Below are positions 13,460 through 22,364 of a stretch of 64,000 bases of DNA, in pieces. Made by a program: the position numbers and the translations under genes. This DNA comes from Paracidovorax anthurii (GTDB taxonomy: Bacteria; Pseudomonadota; Gammaproteobacteria; Burkholderiales; Burkholderiaceae_C). The stretch lies in assembly GCF_003269065.1 (NCBI RefSeq), contig NZ_QLTA01000011.1:52249-116248 (forward strand). The letters are read 5' to 3'. A model generated the notes under the pieces. The model was given only the letters and a program-made list of their open reading frames with translations, did no database searches and was not told the DNA's origin. Positions within the stretch are counted from its first letter, which is position 1. Every line of letters starts with the position of its first letter.

Positions 13460-14832
13460 TAGGGCTGGCGCGGTCCGGCGGAAGACGCGGCCCGTTGCAT
13501 GTCGAATCGGATCGGAGAATCGTTCAGCCTGCGGCCGGATTCGTCATGGACGTCATACCGGACATTGGGGTTGCCGCTGAACGGGACATCCCAGCGGTCC
13601 TCGGGGTCCTTCACATGGTCCGCAATGTGGCTTTCGGGGTCGCGGAATTTCTCGGCAACGAACCGATCGCGTATCGGCGATTGTTCCTGGGTGATCGCTT
13701 GCCGCCTCAGTGCTTCCTTGATCTCCAGTTTCGGCAAAAGGTCGCCGGCAGGCTTGGTGTGGCTGATGCTGCTGCCTGCCGCGCCGAGCAGTGTCCGGTG
13801 CAGGGGAAGTGCGTCCTGAACGAGCGTCGGTGAGGCAAACGGAGCCCATGGGTCCACCACGATGTCGTGCTCGGGTTCCTGCCCCCGGATCACGACGAAG
13901 GTATGGTTTCCGTCCGAACTCCTGCCGCTCACGAGGTCGATCCTGGAGTGCGCGAGGGCAGGATTCTGTGAGAGGAGTTGATAGGCCAGGCTGGCCTGGG
14001 CGTCGCAGTAGCCGCCCTGCCACTGGATGGCCAGGAAAGCGCGAATCACCGGGTGGTCGGTCTGGGTGTGCGACAGCGAGGACCGGAGAAGGCTGTCGCC
14101 CCCGGTTGCCGCGAGGTCCTTGATCTGGTTGCCGGCGCCGCCGGGGAGAAGTGCCTTGACCAGGTCGATGGCTTCCCGCGCCGATGCGAGGTTGGCGGCA
14201 ACCGCGGGCGTGATCACGCGCAACTGAGGCTTCGTGTCCGGCATCTGTGTTTTGACGCCAGGATGCTTTGTGGAGAGCGCGTTGGCCTGATTCAGCCGCT
14301 CAGGGGAAAGCTCGATGAACGTGTCGGAGCGCAAGAGGTCCGGGACCAGTTCCTGTGCCGGAACCAGGACCGTGCTCTGTCCGTCGGACGCCATGTAGGT
14401 ATCGAGCGGGTAAGGCGCTATGGAGAGGGGGGAGTCGTTGTGCACTTGCCGGGGCAACAAGGCCGCTTCGTCGAGCAGGCGCCTCCTGGCGGCTTTCGCC
14501 TCGGAGGCGTGGCTGCCGATCCATGCCCTGGGCTCCGGCTCGGGCCCAGGCTCGGGCTCCTTGCGGGAGGAGCCCCAGGCCATGAATCCGCGCATGGTGC
14601 CGAGTACGGAGGAATGTGGCACCGAATGCGAATGCGGCCTGGACGGCAATTGATCGCTGCGGGGTCGAATGCCGGCACCGGCGTCTGGACGGCGTGGCGG
14701 CCCGCCTGCCAGGGCGTGGGATGCCGTCCTGCTGGACGAGGCACCGTGCTGCGGCGAGGCGCTGGGTGCGGACTCTTCATGCGCGGTCGCGCGCCGGGGG
14801 CTCTGGGGGTGGAACAGACGGCTTAACTTCAT
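13459..14832 (-). CDS. Putative type III effector with Cys-His-Asp (transglutaminase/HopX-like) core
   Basis: 457 residues. The first about 110 residues are Ser/Pro/His/Arg-rich and disordered-looking, as in type III secretion signals, with a Glu-Pro repeat near 92-102. The C-terminal half contains C276 in WQGGYCDAQASLAYQLL, H310 in SDGNHTFVVI and D327 in DIVVDPWAPF. The order, the spacing and the VDPWA motif match transglutaminase-like effectors of the HopX/AvrPphE/XopE/RipE type. There is no Sec signal. A canonical PIP box with a -10 hexamer lies upstream, and GGAAGAGG precedes the ATG at 14832. I infer a hrp-regulated, injected enzyme acting in plant cells; family membership is not proven. 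Alternative: another papain-fold protease or deamidase. Confidence 0.65.
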   Translation of the reverse strand: MKLSRLFHPQSPRRATAHEESAPSASPQHGASSSRTASHALAGGPPRRPDAGAGIRPRSDQLPSRPHSHSVPHSSVLGTMRGFMAWGSSRKEPEPGPEPEPRAWIGSHASEAKAARRRLLDEAALLPRQVHNDSPLSIAPYPLDTYMASDGQSTVLVPAQELVPDLLRSDTFIELSPERLNQANALSTKHPGVKTQMPDTKPQLRVITPAVAANLASAREAIDLVKALLPGGAGNQIKDLAATGGDSLLRSSLSHTQTDHPVIRAFLAIQWQGGYCDAQASLAYQLLSQNPALAHSRIDLVSGRSSDGNHTFVVIRGQEPEHDIVVDPWAPFASPTLVQDALPLHRTLLGAAGSSISHTKPAGDLLPKLEIKEALRRQAITQEQSPIRDRFVAEKFRDPESHIADHVKDPEDRWDVPFSGNPNVRYDVHDESGRRLNDSPIRFDMQRAASSAGPRQP

Positions 14833-14891
14833 GGACCTCTTCCCTAGGCGAGCTTGCCACCCCCGCCACGCGGCAGTTTGACAGCAAGGCC

Positions 14892-14953
14892 AGGATAGAG
14901 CGGTCTCACCACGATGGAATCGTGCCGACCGAAGCATTTCCAGGAGGCGCGAA
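14892..14953 (-). promoter_or_regulatory. Canonical hrp promoter: PIP box plus -10
   Basis: Reading the minus strand: TTCGC (14949-14953), 15 bases, TTCGG (14929-14933), 31 bases, TATCCT (14892-14897). This fits the HrpX plant-inducible-promoter consensus TTCGB-N15-TTCGB followed by YANNNT 30-32 bases on, with no mismatch. The ATG of the putative effector is 59 bases downstream. Confidence 0.8.
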
Positions 14954-14963
14954 AAGACCCTCC

Positions 14964-16727
14964 CTACCGCTCCAGCTCGACCAGGTAGCGCGTGACCACG
15001 GGCGGCGCGTCGCCCGCGTGGAACGCGAGCTTGCGGTCGCGCAGCGCCACGTCGGAGGCCGTGACGCGGTCGAAGCGGCGCAGGTGCTCGGTCCAGGATT
15101 CGTCCACGATGCGCTCCACGTAGCGGCTCGGGTCGGCGATGTCGTGCTGCAGCTGCCAGTCGAGCGCGCCCTGGCGCAGGCGGCTGCGGCGGCTCTCCTG
15201 CATCAGCGCGCGGAATTCGGCCGCGCGCGCGGTATCGATCACGTACTCGATGGTCGCCACCACGTGGCCGCGCTCGGGCGTGGTGGGCGCCACCGGCACC
15301 TTGAAGGCGCGCGAGGGGCTCAGGTCCTCCTCCATCGCGCGGTCCACCACCAGCCGCTGCGCCAGCGCCATGGCGGCGGTGCCGGTGAGCGCGGCCAGCG
15401 CCAGGCTCACGTGCACGCTGGTGACCGAGGCCACCTGCCCCCAGAGCGCCGCGCCGGCCGCCGTGGCGCCCATGATGGCCATCTGGTAGATCGACATGCC
15501 GCGCGCGCGCACCCAGTTGGGCAGCGCGAGCTGGGCCGAGACGCTGAGCGAGTTGGCCGTGGTGATCCACGCCATGCCGCCCACCACCATCGCGGGCACG
15601 GCCACGTACACGTTCGGCGCGATCGCGACCACCGAGGTGGCCAGCGCCTGCAGCATCGCGCCGCGCCCCACCAGCACGTCGCGCGGCATGGCCTGCCGCA
15701 GCCGGGGCAGGAACATCGCCGCCACGATGGCGCCCGCGCCCATGGAGGCCAGCAGCAGGGTGAAGGTGCCGGCGCCGCCGCCCTCCAGGTCGCGCGCCAC
15801 CAGCGGCAGCAGCGCGAGCAGCGCCGTGGCGTGCAGGAAGAAGATCGAGATGCGCCAGAGCACGGCGCGCATGCGCGGCGACTCGCGCACGAACTGCACG
15901 CCCACGCGCATGGCGCTGGAGAGCCGCTCGCGGCCCAGCGGGTTGGGCGTGTGCGTGCGCTTCCAGCGCATGATCGTGAAGCCCGCGATCACCGACAGCA
16001 CGGCGTTGAGCACGAACACCCAGGCGCTGCCCGCGCTGGCGATGATGGCGCCGGCCAGCAGCGGCCCGATGATGCGCGAGGCGTTCATCGCCACGCCGTT
16101 GAGCGCCAGCGCCGCGGGCAACTGCGCGCGGTTGACCAGCTCCGGCACGATGGCCGCGAACACCGGCCAGCGCATCGCCAGGCCGATGCCGTTGGCGAAG
16201 GTGAGCGCCAGCAGCAGCGGCGCCGTCATGCCGCCCCCGAGGATGGCCACGCACAGCACCAGCGCCACGGCCGCCACCCAGAACTGCGTGGCGATGAAGT
16301 AGCGCCGCCGGTCCAGGATGTCGGCCAGGGCCCCGCTAGGCAGGCCGAGCAGGAAGACGGGCAGCGTGGAGGCCGTCTGCACCAGCGCCACCAGCACGGG
16401 CGAGCTGGTGAGCGTGGTCATGAGCCAGGCGGCCGCCACGTCGTTCATCCACATGCAGGTGTTGGCCGCGAGCCAGGTGAGCCAGAGCATGCGGAACACC
16501 GGCACCGAGAGCGGCGCCAGGGGCGAGAGCGCCGCGCGCCGCGCGGCCTCCTGGCTGAGCTGCGCGGCGGCGGTGGATTCCGCGGACCCGGCGGCCTGCG
16601 CGGCGGGCGTGGCGGCGGGGTCTTCGATCAGGCGGCCCGCCGGCGGGGGCGCGGGGCCATCGGTGGCGGGCGGGGGAGGGGTGGGGGACGGTGGCGAGGG
16701 GGGCGGGGCGGACGGTGGCTGGGGCAT
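14964..16727 (-). CDS. MFS exporter (EntS-like) with C-terminal dimeric alpha/beta domain
   Basis: 587 residues. A Pro/Ala-rich N-terminus (1-65) precedes about 12 membrane helices (about 75-470) of the MFS_3/EntS type, with LGLPSGALADILDRRRY, the loop between helices 2 and 3, near residues 127-143. The last about 100 residues (ERGHVVATIEYVIDTARAAE to the end) are soluble and look like an antibiotic-biosynthesis-monooxygenase-type dimeric domain, a fusion seen in this subfamily. Likely inner-membrane efflux; substrate unknown. It starts at the ATG at 16727 and ends 11 bases before the effector's PIP box. The Lrp gene upstream on the same strand is 164 bases away. Confidence 0.82.
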   Translation of the reverse strand: MPQPPSAPPPSPPSPTPPPPATDGPAPPPAGRLIEDPAATPAAQAAGSAESTAAAQLSQEAARRAALSPLAPLSVPVFRMLWLTWLAANTCMWMNDVAAAWLMTTLTSSPVLVALVQTASTLPVFLLGLPSGALADILDRRRYFIATQFWVAAVALVLCVAILGGGMTAPLLLALTFANGIGLAMRWPVFAAIVPELVNRAQLPAALALNGVAMNASRIIGPLLAGAIIASAGSAWVFVLNAVLSVIAGFTIMRWKRTHTPNPLGRERLSSAMRVGVQFVRESPRMRAVLWRISIFFLHATALLALLPLVARDLEGGGAGTFTLLLASMGAGAIVAAMFLPRLRQAMPRDVLVGRGAMLQALATSVVAIAPNVYVAVPAMVVGGMAWITTANSLSVSAQLALPNWVRARGMSIYQMAIMGATAAGAALWGQVASVTSVHVSLALAALTGTAAMALAQRLVVDRAMEEDLSPSRAFKVPVAPTTPERGHVVATIEYVIDTARAAEFRALMQESRRSRLRQGALDWQLQHDIADPSRYVERIVDESWTEHLRRFDRVTASDVALRDRKLAFHAGDAPPVVTRYLVELER

Positions 16728-16891
16728 AGGCCCCCCATTGTCCCCACGGAGACCAGGGTGTGCAGCGACGTTTTCCCGAGGCCCTGGCGGGCCGTGGGGT
16801 GCTCCTGCACGGGTTTCAGGGGTATTTCAGCCCCCATGTCGCCGTATCTGCTGGATAGTTTGCTATTAAAAACGGAGTGTGGAAAAGGCCG

Positions 16892-17374
16892 TCAGCGCAC
16901 CTTGCCCAGGTGGCTGAGCGGCAGCGCGCCGCCGGCCTTCACCTCGCCCAGCGAAAAGCTCGTGTGCATGTCCTTCACGTTGGGCAGGTTCAGCAGCACG
17001 CCGCGCGCGAACTGCGAGAAGCTCTCCAGGTCGCGCGCCACCACCTGCAGCTCGAAGGTGCCGGTGCCGCTGATGTAGTGGCAGGCGATCACCTCGGGGA
17101 TCTTCGCGATGGCCTCCTCCATCTCGCGCGTGAGGCCGCCGGTGCTGCGGTCGGCGTCGAGCCGCACGAAGGCCAGCACGCCCAGGCCGATCTTGTGGCG
17201 GTCGATCTCGGCGTGGTAGCCCTTGATGAAGCCCGCCTCCTCCAGCACACGCACGCGGCGCCAGCACGGCGCGGCGGAGAGGCCCACGCGCTGCGCCAGC
17301 TCGGCGTTCGTGAGCCGGGCGTCCGCCTGCAGCTCCGAAAGGATGGCGAGGTCGAATTTGTCGAGTTCTTCCAT
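16892..17374 (-). CDS. Lrp/AsnC-family transcriptional regulator
   Basis: 160 residues: N-terminal winged helix-turn-helix (LDKFDLAILSELQADARLTN, LSAAPCWRRVRVLEEAG) and a C-terminal RAM effector-binding domain (about 70-150). The ATG at 17374 gives the normal family length. It is transcribed divergently from the indolepyruvate oxidoreductase gene, 176 bases away, and a palindrome lies just upstream of its start. The arrangement suggests control of aromatic amino-acid catabolism in response to an amino acid; the ligand is not known. Confidence 0.9.
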   Translation of the reverse strand: MEELDKFDLAILSELQADARLTNAELAQRVGLSAAPCWRRVRVLEEAGFIKGYHAEIDRHKIGLGVLAFVRLDADRSTGGLTREMEEAIAKIPEVIACHYISGTGTFELQVVARDLESFSQFARGVLLNLPNVKDMHTSFSLGEVKAGGALPLSHLGKVR

Positions 17375-17383
17375 TTGTTCATT

Positions 17384-17419
17384 GTTTACAGAAAGGATCT
17401 TTCTGAAACGAGGGTAAAC
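17384..17419. promoter_or_regulatory. Nested inverted repeats upstream of the Lrp gene
   Basis: CAGAAAG at 17389-17395 and CTTTCTG at 17399-17405 form a perfect 7-bp inverted repeat around GAT. It is bracketed by GTTTAC at 17384-17389 and GTAAAC at 17414-17419. Placed 10-45 bases upstream of the Lrp start and between divergent genes, it is a good candidate operator for that regulator. Confidence 0.45.
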
Positions 17420-17550
17420 ACGGCATGAAAACGAAAGGACATATCCGGCCACCCTGCCTACACTGGACCGACAAGCCCGCCCCACCGGGCGCGCCGCCCT
17501 GCCCGCGCCCACGAGGCCGCGGCACCCCCGACGATGATGGAGAGACATTC

Positions 17551-20500
17551 ATGAACGCCCCGCTGCCCGAGCACATCCGCCGCGCCCTGGAAACCGTCAC
17601 CCTGGATGACAAATACGCCCTGTCGGAGGGCCGGGCCTTCATGAGCGGCGTGCAGGCCCTGGTGCGCCTGCCGATGCTGCAGCGCCAGCGCGATGCGATG
17701 GCGGGCCTCCACACCGCCGGCTTCATCAGCGGCTACCGCGGCTCGCCGCTGGGCGGCTACGACCAGGCGCTGTGGGCGGCCCGCAAGCACCTGGCCGAGC
17801 ACCACGTCGTCTTCCAGCCCGGCGTGAACGAAGAGCTGGGCGCCACGGCCGTGTGGGGCACGCAGCAACTCGACCTCTACCCCGACAAGAAGAAGTACGA
17901 CGGCGTCTTCGGCATCTGGTACGGCAAGGGCCCGGGCGTGGACCGCTGCTCGGACGTGTTCAAGCACGCCAACATGGCCGGCACGGCCAAGCACGGCGGC
18001 GTGATCGCCATCGCGGGCGACGACCACATCAGCAAGAGCAGCACCGCGCCGCACCAGAGCGACCACATCTTCAAGGCCTGCGGGCTGCCGGTGTTCTTCC
18101 CCAGCAGCGTGCAGGACATCCTGGACATGGGCCTGCACGCCTTCGCCCTGAGCCGCTTCTCGGGCGTGTGGTCGGGCATGAAGACCATCCAGGAGGTGGT
18201 GGAGTCGTCCAGCAGCATCTCGGTGGACCCGGACCGCGTGAACATCGTGCTGCCCGAGGATTTCGCGATGCCGCCCGGCGGCCTGCACATCCGCTGGCCC
18301 GATGCACCGCTGGAGCAGGAGGCGCGCCTCATGGACTACAAGTGGTATGCGGCCCTGGCGTACATCCGCGCCAACCGGCTCAACCACAACGTGATCGCCG
18401 GCCCGCAGGACCGCTTCGGCATCATTTCCAGCGGCAAGGCCTACAACGACACGCGCCAGGCCCTCGCCGACCTGGGCCTGGACGACGCCACCTGCGGGCG
18501 GCTGGGCATCCGCCTGCACAAGGTGAACGTGGTCTGGCCGCTGGAGGCCACCATCACGCGCGACTTCGCGCAGGGGCTGCAGGAGATCCTGGTGGTGGAG
18601 GAAAAGCGCCAGGTCATCGAATACCAGCTCAAGGAAGAGCTGTACAACTGGCGCGCCGACGTGCGCCCCAACGTGCTGGGCAAGTTCGACGAGGGGGAGG
18701 GCGACCACTCCGGCGGCGAATGGTCCATGGCCAACCCGAGCCAGAACTGGCTGCTGCGCGCCAAGGCCGACCTGACCCCCGCGATCATCGCGCGCGCCAT
18801 CGCCAGGCGGCTCAGGAAGCTCGGCGTGCCCGGGGACGTGGAGGCGCGCATGGACGCGCGCGAGCGCGCCCTGGCCGAGACCGGGGCCGGCACGGGCGAC
18901 CGCACGCCGTGGTTCTGCAGCGGCTGCCCGCACAACACCAGCACCCGCGTGCCCGAGGGCTCGCGTGCGGTGGCCGGCATCGGCTGCCACTACATGGTCA
19001 ACTGGATGCCGGGCCGCCACACCTCCACCTTCACGCAGATGGGCGGCGAGGGCGTGACCTGGGTGGGCCAGCAGCCCTTCACCACCGAAAAGCATGTGTT
19101 CGCCAACCTGGGCGACGGCACCTACTTCCACAGCGGCCTGCTCGCCATCCGCCAGAGCATCGCGGCCGGCACGAACATCACCTACAAGGTGCTCTACAAC
19201 GACGCCGTGGCGATGACGGGCGGCCAGCAGGTGGGCGAGCGGCCCGAGGGCCACTCGGTGCTGCAGATCATGGCGAGCCTGAAGGCCGAGGGCGTGGCCC
19301 AGCTGGTCATCGTGACCGACGAGCCGGCCAAGTACGACGGCGTGGCGCTCGCCGAGGGCGTGACCGTGCACCACCGCGACGCGCTGGACCGCATCCAGCG
19401 CGAGTTCCGCGAGATCCCCGGCTGCACGGCCATCATCTACGACCAGACCTGCGCCACCGAGAAGCGCCGCCGCAGGAAGCGCGGCACGCTCGCCACGCCC
19501 GACCGGGCCGTGGTCATCAACGAACTGGTCTGCGAGGGCTGCGGCGACTGCTCGGTGCAGTCCAACTGCCTGTCGGTGGAGCCGCTGGAAACCGAATTCG
19601 GCCGCAAGCGCCGCATCAACCAGAGCACCTGCAACAAGGACTATTCGTGCCTGAAGGGCTTCTGCCCGAGCTTCGTGACCGTCGAGGGCGGCACGCTCAG
19701 GAAGCCCAAGAAAGAGAAGAAGGGCAACCTCGCCGCGCTGCCGCCGCTGCCCGAGCCCGTGCTGCCCCCGGCCGAGCAGGCCTGGGGCATCGTGGTGGCG
19801 GGCGTGGGCGGCACGGGCGTGATCACCATCGGCTCGCTGCTCGGCATGGCCGCGCACCTGGAGGGCAAGGGCGTGGTCACGCAGGACGCGGCGGGCCTGG
19901 CGCAAAAGGGCGGCGCCACCTGGAGCCACGTGCAGATCGCCGACCGCCCCGAGGCCATCCACACCACCAAGGTGGACACGGCCAAGGCCGACCTCGTCAT
20001 CGGCTGCGACGCCATCGTCGCCGCGCACAAGACCACCCTGGCCGCGATGCAGCCGGGCCGCACCTTCGTGGCGCTGAACAACCACGGCTCGCCCACGGCG
20101 TCCTTCGTGCACGACCCCGACTGGCAGTTCCCGGGCCAGCGCTGCGACACGGCCATCGCCTCGGCCGTGGGCGAGGTGCTGCTGGGCAGCTTCGATGCCG
20201 AGGAGGTCGCCACGCAGCTGCTGGGCGACAGCATCTACACCAACCCGCTCATGCTCGGCTATGTCTGGCAGAAGGGCCGCGTGCCGCTCTCGCGCGCCGC
20301 GCTCCTGCGCGCCATGGAGCTCAACGGCGTGCAGGTGGAGAACAACCAGGCCGCCTTCGAATGGGGCCGGCGCTGCGCCCATGACCTGGCCGCGGTGCGC
20401 GCGCTGTTCCAGACGGCGCAGGTCATCCAGTTCGTGAAGAAGCCCGCGCTCGCCGAGGTCATCGCGCGGCGCGAGGAATTCCTCACCGGCTACCAGAACG

Positions 20501-21105
20501 CGGCCTATGCCGCCACCTACCGCGCCTTCGTCGAGACGGTGCAGGCGGCCGAGGCGCGCGTGGCCACCACCACGCGGCTCAGCGAGGCCGTGGCGCGCTA
20601 CCTCTTCAAGCTCATGGCCTACAAGGACGAGTACGAGGTCGCGCGCCTGCACACCGACCCCGCCTTCACCGGGAAGATCGCCGGCATGTTCGAGGGCGAC
20701 TACCGCATCGTGCACCACCTCGCGCCGCCGCTCACGGCGAAGAAGAACGAGCGCGGCGAACTGGTCAAGAAAGCCTACGGCCCCTGGATGCACAAGGCCT
20801 TCGGCGTGCTCGCGAAGATGAAGGGCCTGCGCGGCACGGCGCTCGACCCCTTCGGCCGCACCGCGGAGCGCCGCACCGAGCGCGCGTTGATCCAGGAATA
20901 CCGCGCCTCGATCGAGGAACTGCTGGCCGGCCTCACGGCCGGGAACCTGCCGCTGGCCGAGGAGATCGCCCGCATCCCCGAGCAGATCCGCGGCTACGGC
21001 CACGTGAAGGAGCGCCACCTGCACGAGGCCCGCGCCCGGTGGGACGGCCTCATGGCCCGCTGGCGGCACGGGCCGGCCGACGGGGCGCTGCGCCAGAGCG
21101 CCTGA
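17551..21105 (+). CDS. Indolepyruvate ferredoxin oxidoreductase, fused alpha/beta subunits
   Basis: About 1184 residues. It oxidatively decarboxylates aryl pyruvates (from Trp, Phe, Tyr transamination) to aryl-acetyl-CoA, passing electrons to ferredoxin. Order: an N-terminal pyruvate-oxidoreductase-like half; a cysteine motif (FCSGCPHNTSTR) near 450; the TPP-binding GDGTYFHSG near 521; a ferredoxin-like cluster region near 660-710 (CEGCGDCSVQSNC, CNKDYSCLKGFCPSF); then the gamma-type domain from about 745 (GVGGTGVITIGSLL). In archaea these are separate IorA/IorB subunits; the single chain is usual in proteobacteria. The start is the ATG at 17551 after GGAGAG. The divergent Lrp gene probably regulates it. 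Confidence 0.9.
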   Translation: MNAPLPEHIRRALETVTLDDKYALSEGRAFMSGVQALVRLPMLQRQRDAMAGLHTAGFISGYRGSPLGGYDQALWAARKHLAEHHVVFQPGVNEELGATAVWGTQQLDLYPDKKKYDGVFGIWYGKGPGVDRCSDVFKHANMAGTAKHGGVIAIAGDDHISKSSTAPHQSDHIFKACGLPVFFPSSVQDILDMGLHAFALSRFSGVWSGMKTIQEVVESSSSISVDPDRVNIVLPEDFAMPPGGLHIRWPDAPLEQEARLMDYKWYAALAYIRANRLNHNVIAGPQDRFGIISSGKAYNDTRQALADLGLDDATCGRLGIRLHKVNVVWPLEATITRDFAQGLQEILVVEEKRQVIEYQLKEELYNWRADVRPNVLGKFDEGEGDHSGGEWSMANPSQNWLLRAKADLTPAIIARAIARRLRKLGVPGDVEARMDARERALAETGAGTGDRTPWFCSGCPHNTSTRVPEGSRAVAGIGCHYMVNWMPGRHTSTFTQMGGEGVTWVGQQPFTTEKHVFANLGDGTYFHSGLLAIRQSIAAGTNITYKVLYNDAVAMTGGQQVGERPEGHSVLQIMASLKAEGVAQLVIVTDEPAKYDGVALAEGVTVHHRDALDRIQREFREIPGCTAIIYDQTCATEKRRRRKRGTLATPDRAVVINELVCEGCGDCSVQSNCLSVEPLETEFGRKRRINQSTCNKDYSCLKGFCPSFVTVEGGTLRKPKKEKKGNLAALPPLPEPVLPPAEQAWGIVVAGVGGTGVITIGSLLGMAAHLEGKGVVTQDAAGLAQKGGATWSHVQIADRPEAIHTTKVDTAKADLVIGCDAIVAAHKTTLAAMQPGRTFVALNNHGSPTASFVHDPDWQFPGQRCDTAIASAVGEVLLGSFDAEEVATQLLGDSIYTNPLMLGYVWQKGRVPLSRAALLRAMELNGVQVENNQAAFEWGRRCAHDLAAVRALFQTAQVIQFVKKPALAEVIARREEFLTGYQNAAYAATYRAFVETVQAAEARVATTTRLSEAVARYLFKLMAYKDEYEVARLHTDPAFTGKIAGMFEGDYRIVHHLAPPLTAKKNERGELVKKAYGPWMHKAFGVLAKMKGLRGTALDPFGRTAERRTERALIQEYRASIEELLAGLTAGNLPLAEEIARIPEQIRGYGHVKERHLHEARARWDGLMARWRHGPADGALRQSA

Positions 21106-21116
21106 CGGTGGGTGTT

Positions 21117-21147
21117 TGCTCCTGAAAACATAGCGAACTCTTCAGGA
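21117..21147. repeat. Inverted repeat, possible family B fragment
   Basis: TCCTGAA (21120-21126) and TTCAGGA (21141-21147) form a perfect 7-bp inverted repeat directly after the oxidoreductase stop. The interior AAAACATAGC is shared with the family B element at 46007-46057. It could also act as an operator or a weak terminator. Confidence 0.35.
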
Positions 21148-21174
21148 AAATCGGCGACGTATCCCAGAAAAGGC

Positions 21175-21205
21175 TTGGAATCTGAAGCCCGGCGGTGTTT
21201 ATAGT
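21175..21205 (+). promoter_or_regulatory. Possible sigma-70 promoter
   Basis: TTGGAA at 21175-21180 and TATAGT at 21200-21205 (19 bases apart; TTTATA at 17 bases is an alternative) lie 28 bases before the secreted-protein start. Spacing is not ideal. Confidence 0.3.
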
Positions 21206-21232
21206 GCCGTTCCCTCGGAGGAGCGCCGATCC

Positions 21233-21817
21233 ATGCCCGCCATTCCACGCCTTGCCCGTGCCAGCCTCACGCTGGCGTTGGCCCTGGCCGCCGCGTTACC
21301 TGCGGCAGCTGCCGCACCCGCCGCACAGGCGGCATCCGCCCCGGCGCGCACGCCCTATCCCGCCATCGACCCTGCGTTCTCCCGGCCCGATCCCCGGCGC
21401 ATGCTCAGCCGGGCCACGCTGCGGGCGTTTCTGGCCGAGTTGGAGCAAACCCGGCAGGCGAATGCTTTCTGCTTCGTCCAGCAGTCGTTCGAGCCGCGCC
21501 CTCCCGATGAAAAAGGGGAGAGCGTGGTCTGGATGGTCTGGCATGAGGGGGCGACCATCCAGGATGTCAATACCGTGCGGCACGGGCAGCGCTACGAACC
21601 AGATCCTGCGCTGGATGACGCGACACGAGGGCGTTCGATGGCGTCGTCCAGCGGCATCGTGAACCTCAAGACCGATGTCGTCCCGACCGACGACGACATC
21701 CGTGGGAGCACGTTTCTCGTGAGCCGTCCCTGGGTCGATCGCCTGCTCACTCAGTGCCAGCGCGTGGGCACCCAGGTGCGGGTTCCGGCGTTCAAGCCGC
21801 CCGCTCCATCGCAATAA
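21233..21817 (+). CDS. Secreted protein of unknown function
   Basis: 194 residues. An Ala-rich Sec signal peptide (residues 1 to about 34, with several AxA sites) is followed by a soluble domain of about 150 residues with two cysteines (C80 in NAFCFVQQSF, and one in LLTQCQRVG near the end) that may form a disulfide. A strong GGAGGAG site sits 10 bases before the ATG at 21233. The mature part looks compact and charged, with no motif I recognise. It stands alone between the oxidoreductase and the yajC region. GC content is somewhat below its neighbours. Confidence 0.7.
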   Translation: MPAIPRLARASLTLALALAAALPAAAAAPAAQAASAPARTPYPAIDPAFSRPDPRRMLSRATLRAFLAELEQTRQANAFCFVQQSFEPRPPDEKGESVVWMVWHEGATIQDVNTVRHGQRYEPDPALDDATRGRSMASSSGIVNLKTDVVPTDDDIRGSTFLVSRPWVDRLLTQCQRVGTQVRVPAFKPPAPSQ

Positions 21818-21862
21818 CCCCGAAAACACAAAACCTGACCCCGGAGAGAGGGTGGACTTCCC

Positions 21863-21983
21863 GTGCCCAACGCCGTCCTGAAATACATCTACAACAGCCC
21901 CGTCCCCCGAGTTCCTGGAATTCAAAACCCTGGGCAAGAACACCTTCTTCACCCACAAACGCCTGCGTATCCCCGGCCGTTGA
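21863..21983 (+). pseudogene. Short frameshifted coding remnant
   Basis: From the GTG at 21863 the frame reads MPNAVLKYIYNSPVP, then becomes nonsense. Dropping one C from the CCCCC run near 21903 gives a continuation EFLEFKTLGKNTFFTHKRLR, ending at TGA 21981-21983. A 39-residue product broken by a homopolymer slip is a simple reading. It could also be chance. Origin not recognised. Confidence 0.25.
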
Positions 21984-22100
21984 GACGGGCGCGGCATCCG
22001 GCGGAGGCCGCGCCCTGGAGGCCTCGAGGCCGAGAGCGGGCGAGTTGGTCCCGAACCGCGCCTTGACTTGGTGACATGTTCCGCCCCGCCGCGTTCCTGC

Positions 22101-22150
22101 GATTGCTATGTTTTCAATAGCTGCCCATGCAGCAAAAACGCCGACATGCA
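22101..22150 (+). repeat. Family B repeat copy
   Basis: A palindromic core (GCTATgttttcAATAGC) is followed by CATGCAGcaaaaACGCCGACATGCA. The same order occurs at 46007-46057, and a diverged form at 40739-40790. It lies in the 547-base gap between the secreted protein and yajC; the rest of that gap holds only the remnant at 21863 and a weak -10-like TACAAT near 22256. Confidence 0.65.
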
Positions 22151-22364
22151 ACCCCTCCCGCCTTGAACTCCGCCGTGCGGGCCCCACCTGCGGCCCGCCG
22201 CCGGCAAAACCCGGGGGCTCGGGGGTTATGGCGGGGGGGCGCCGAAAGTCGCCGCATACAATCGCCTGTTGCCCTCCGGTGGGCGCCGCCGTGCCGCATC
22301 CCGGGCCCGATCGATCCGATCGACCGCATTCCAACGACCATCCCTTCCAACGGAGCCTGTTGCC

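Noticed and set aside
17458..21069. Open frame of about 1200 codons antisense to the indolepyruvate oxidoreductase
   Set aside because: Same composition artefact; the plus strand encodes a clear enzyme with cofactor motifs.
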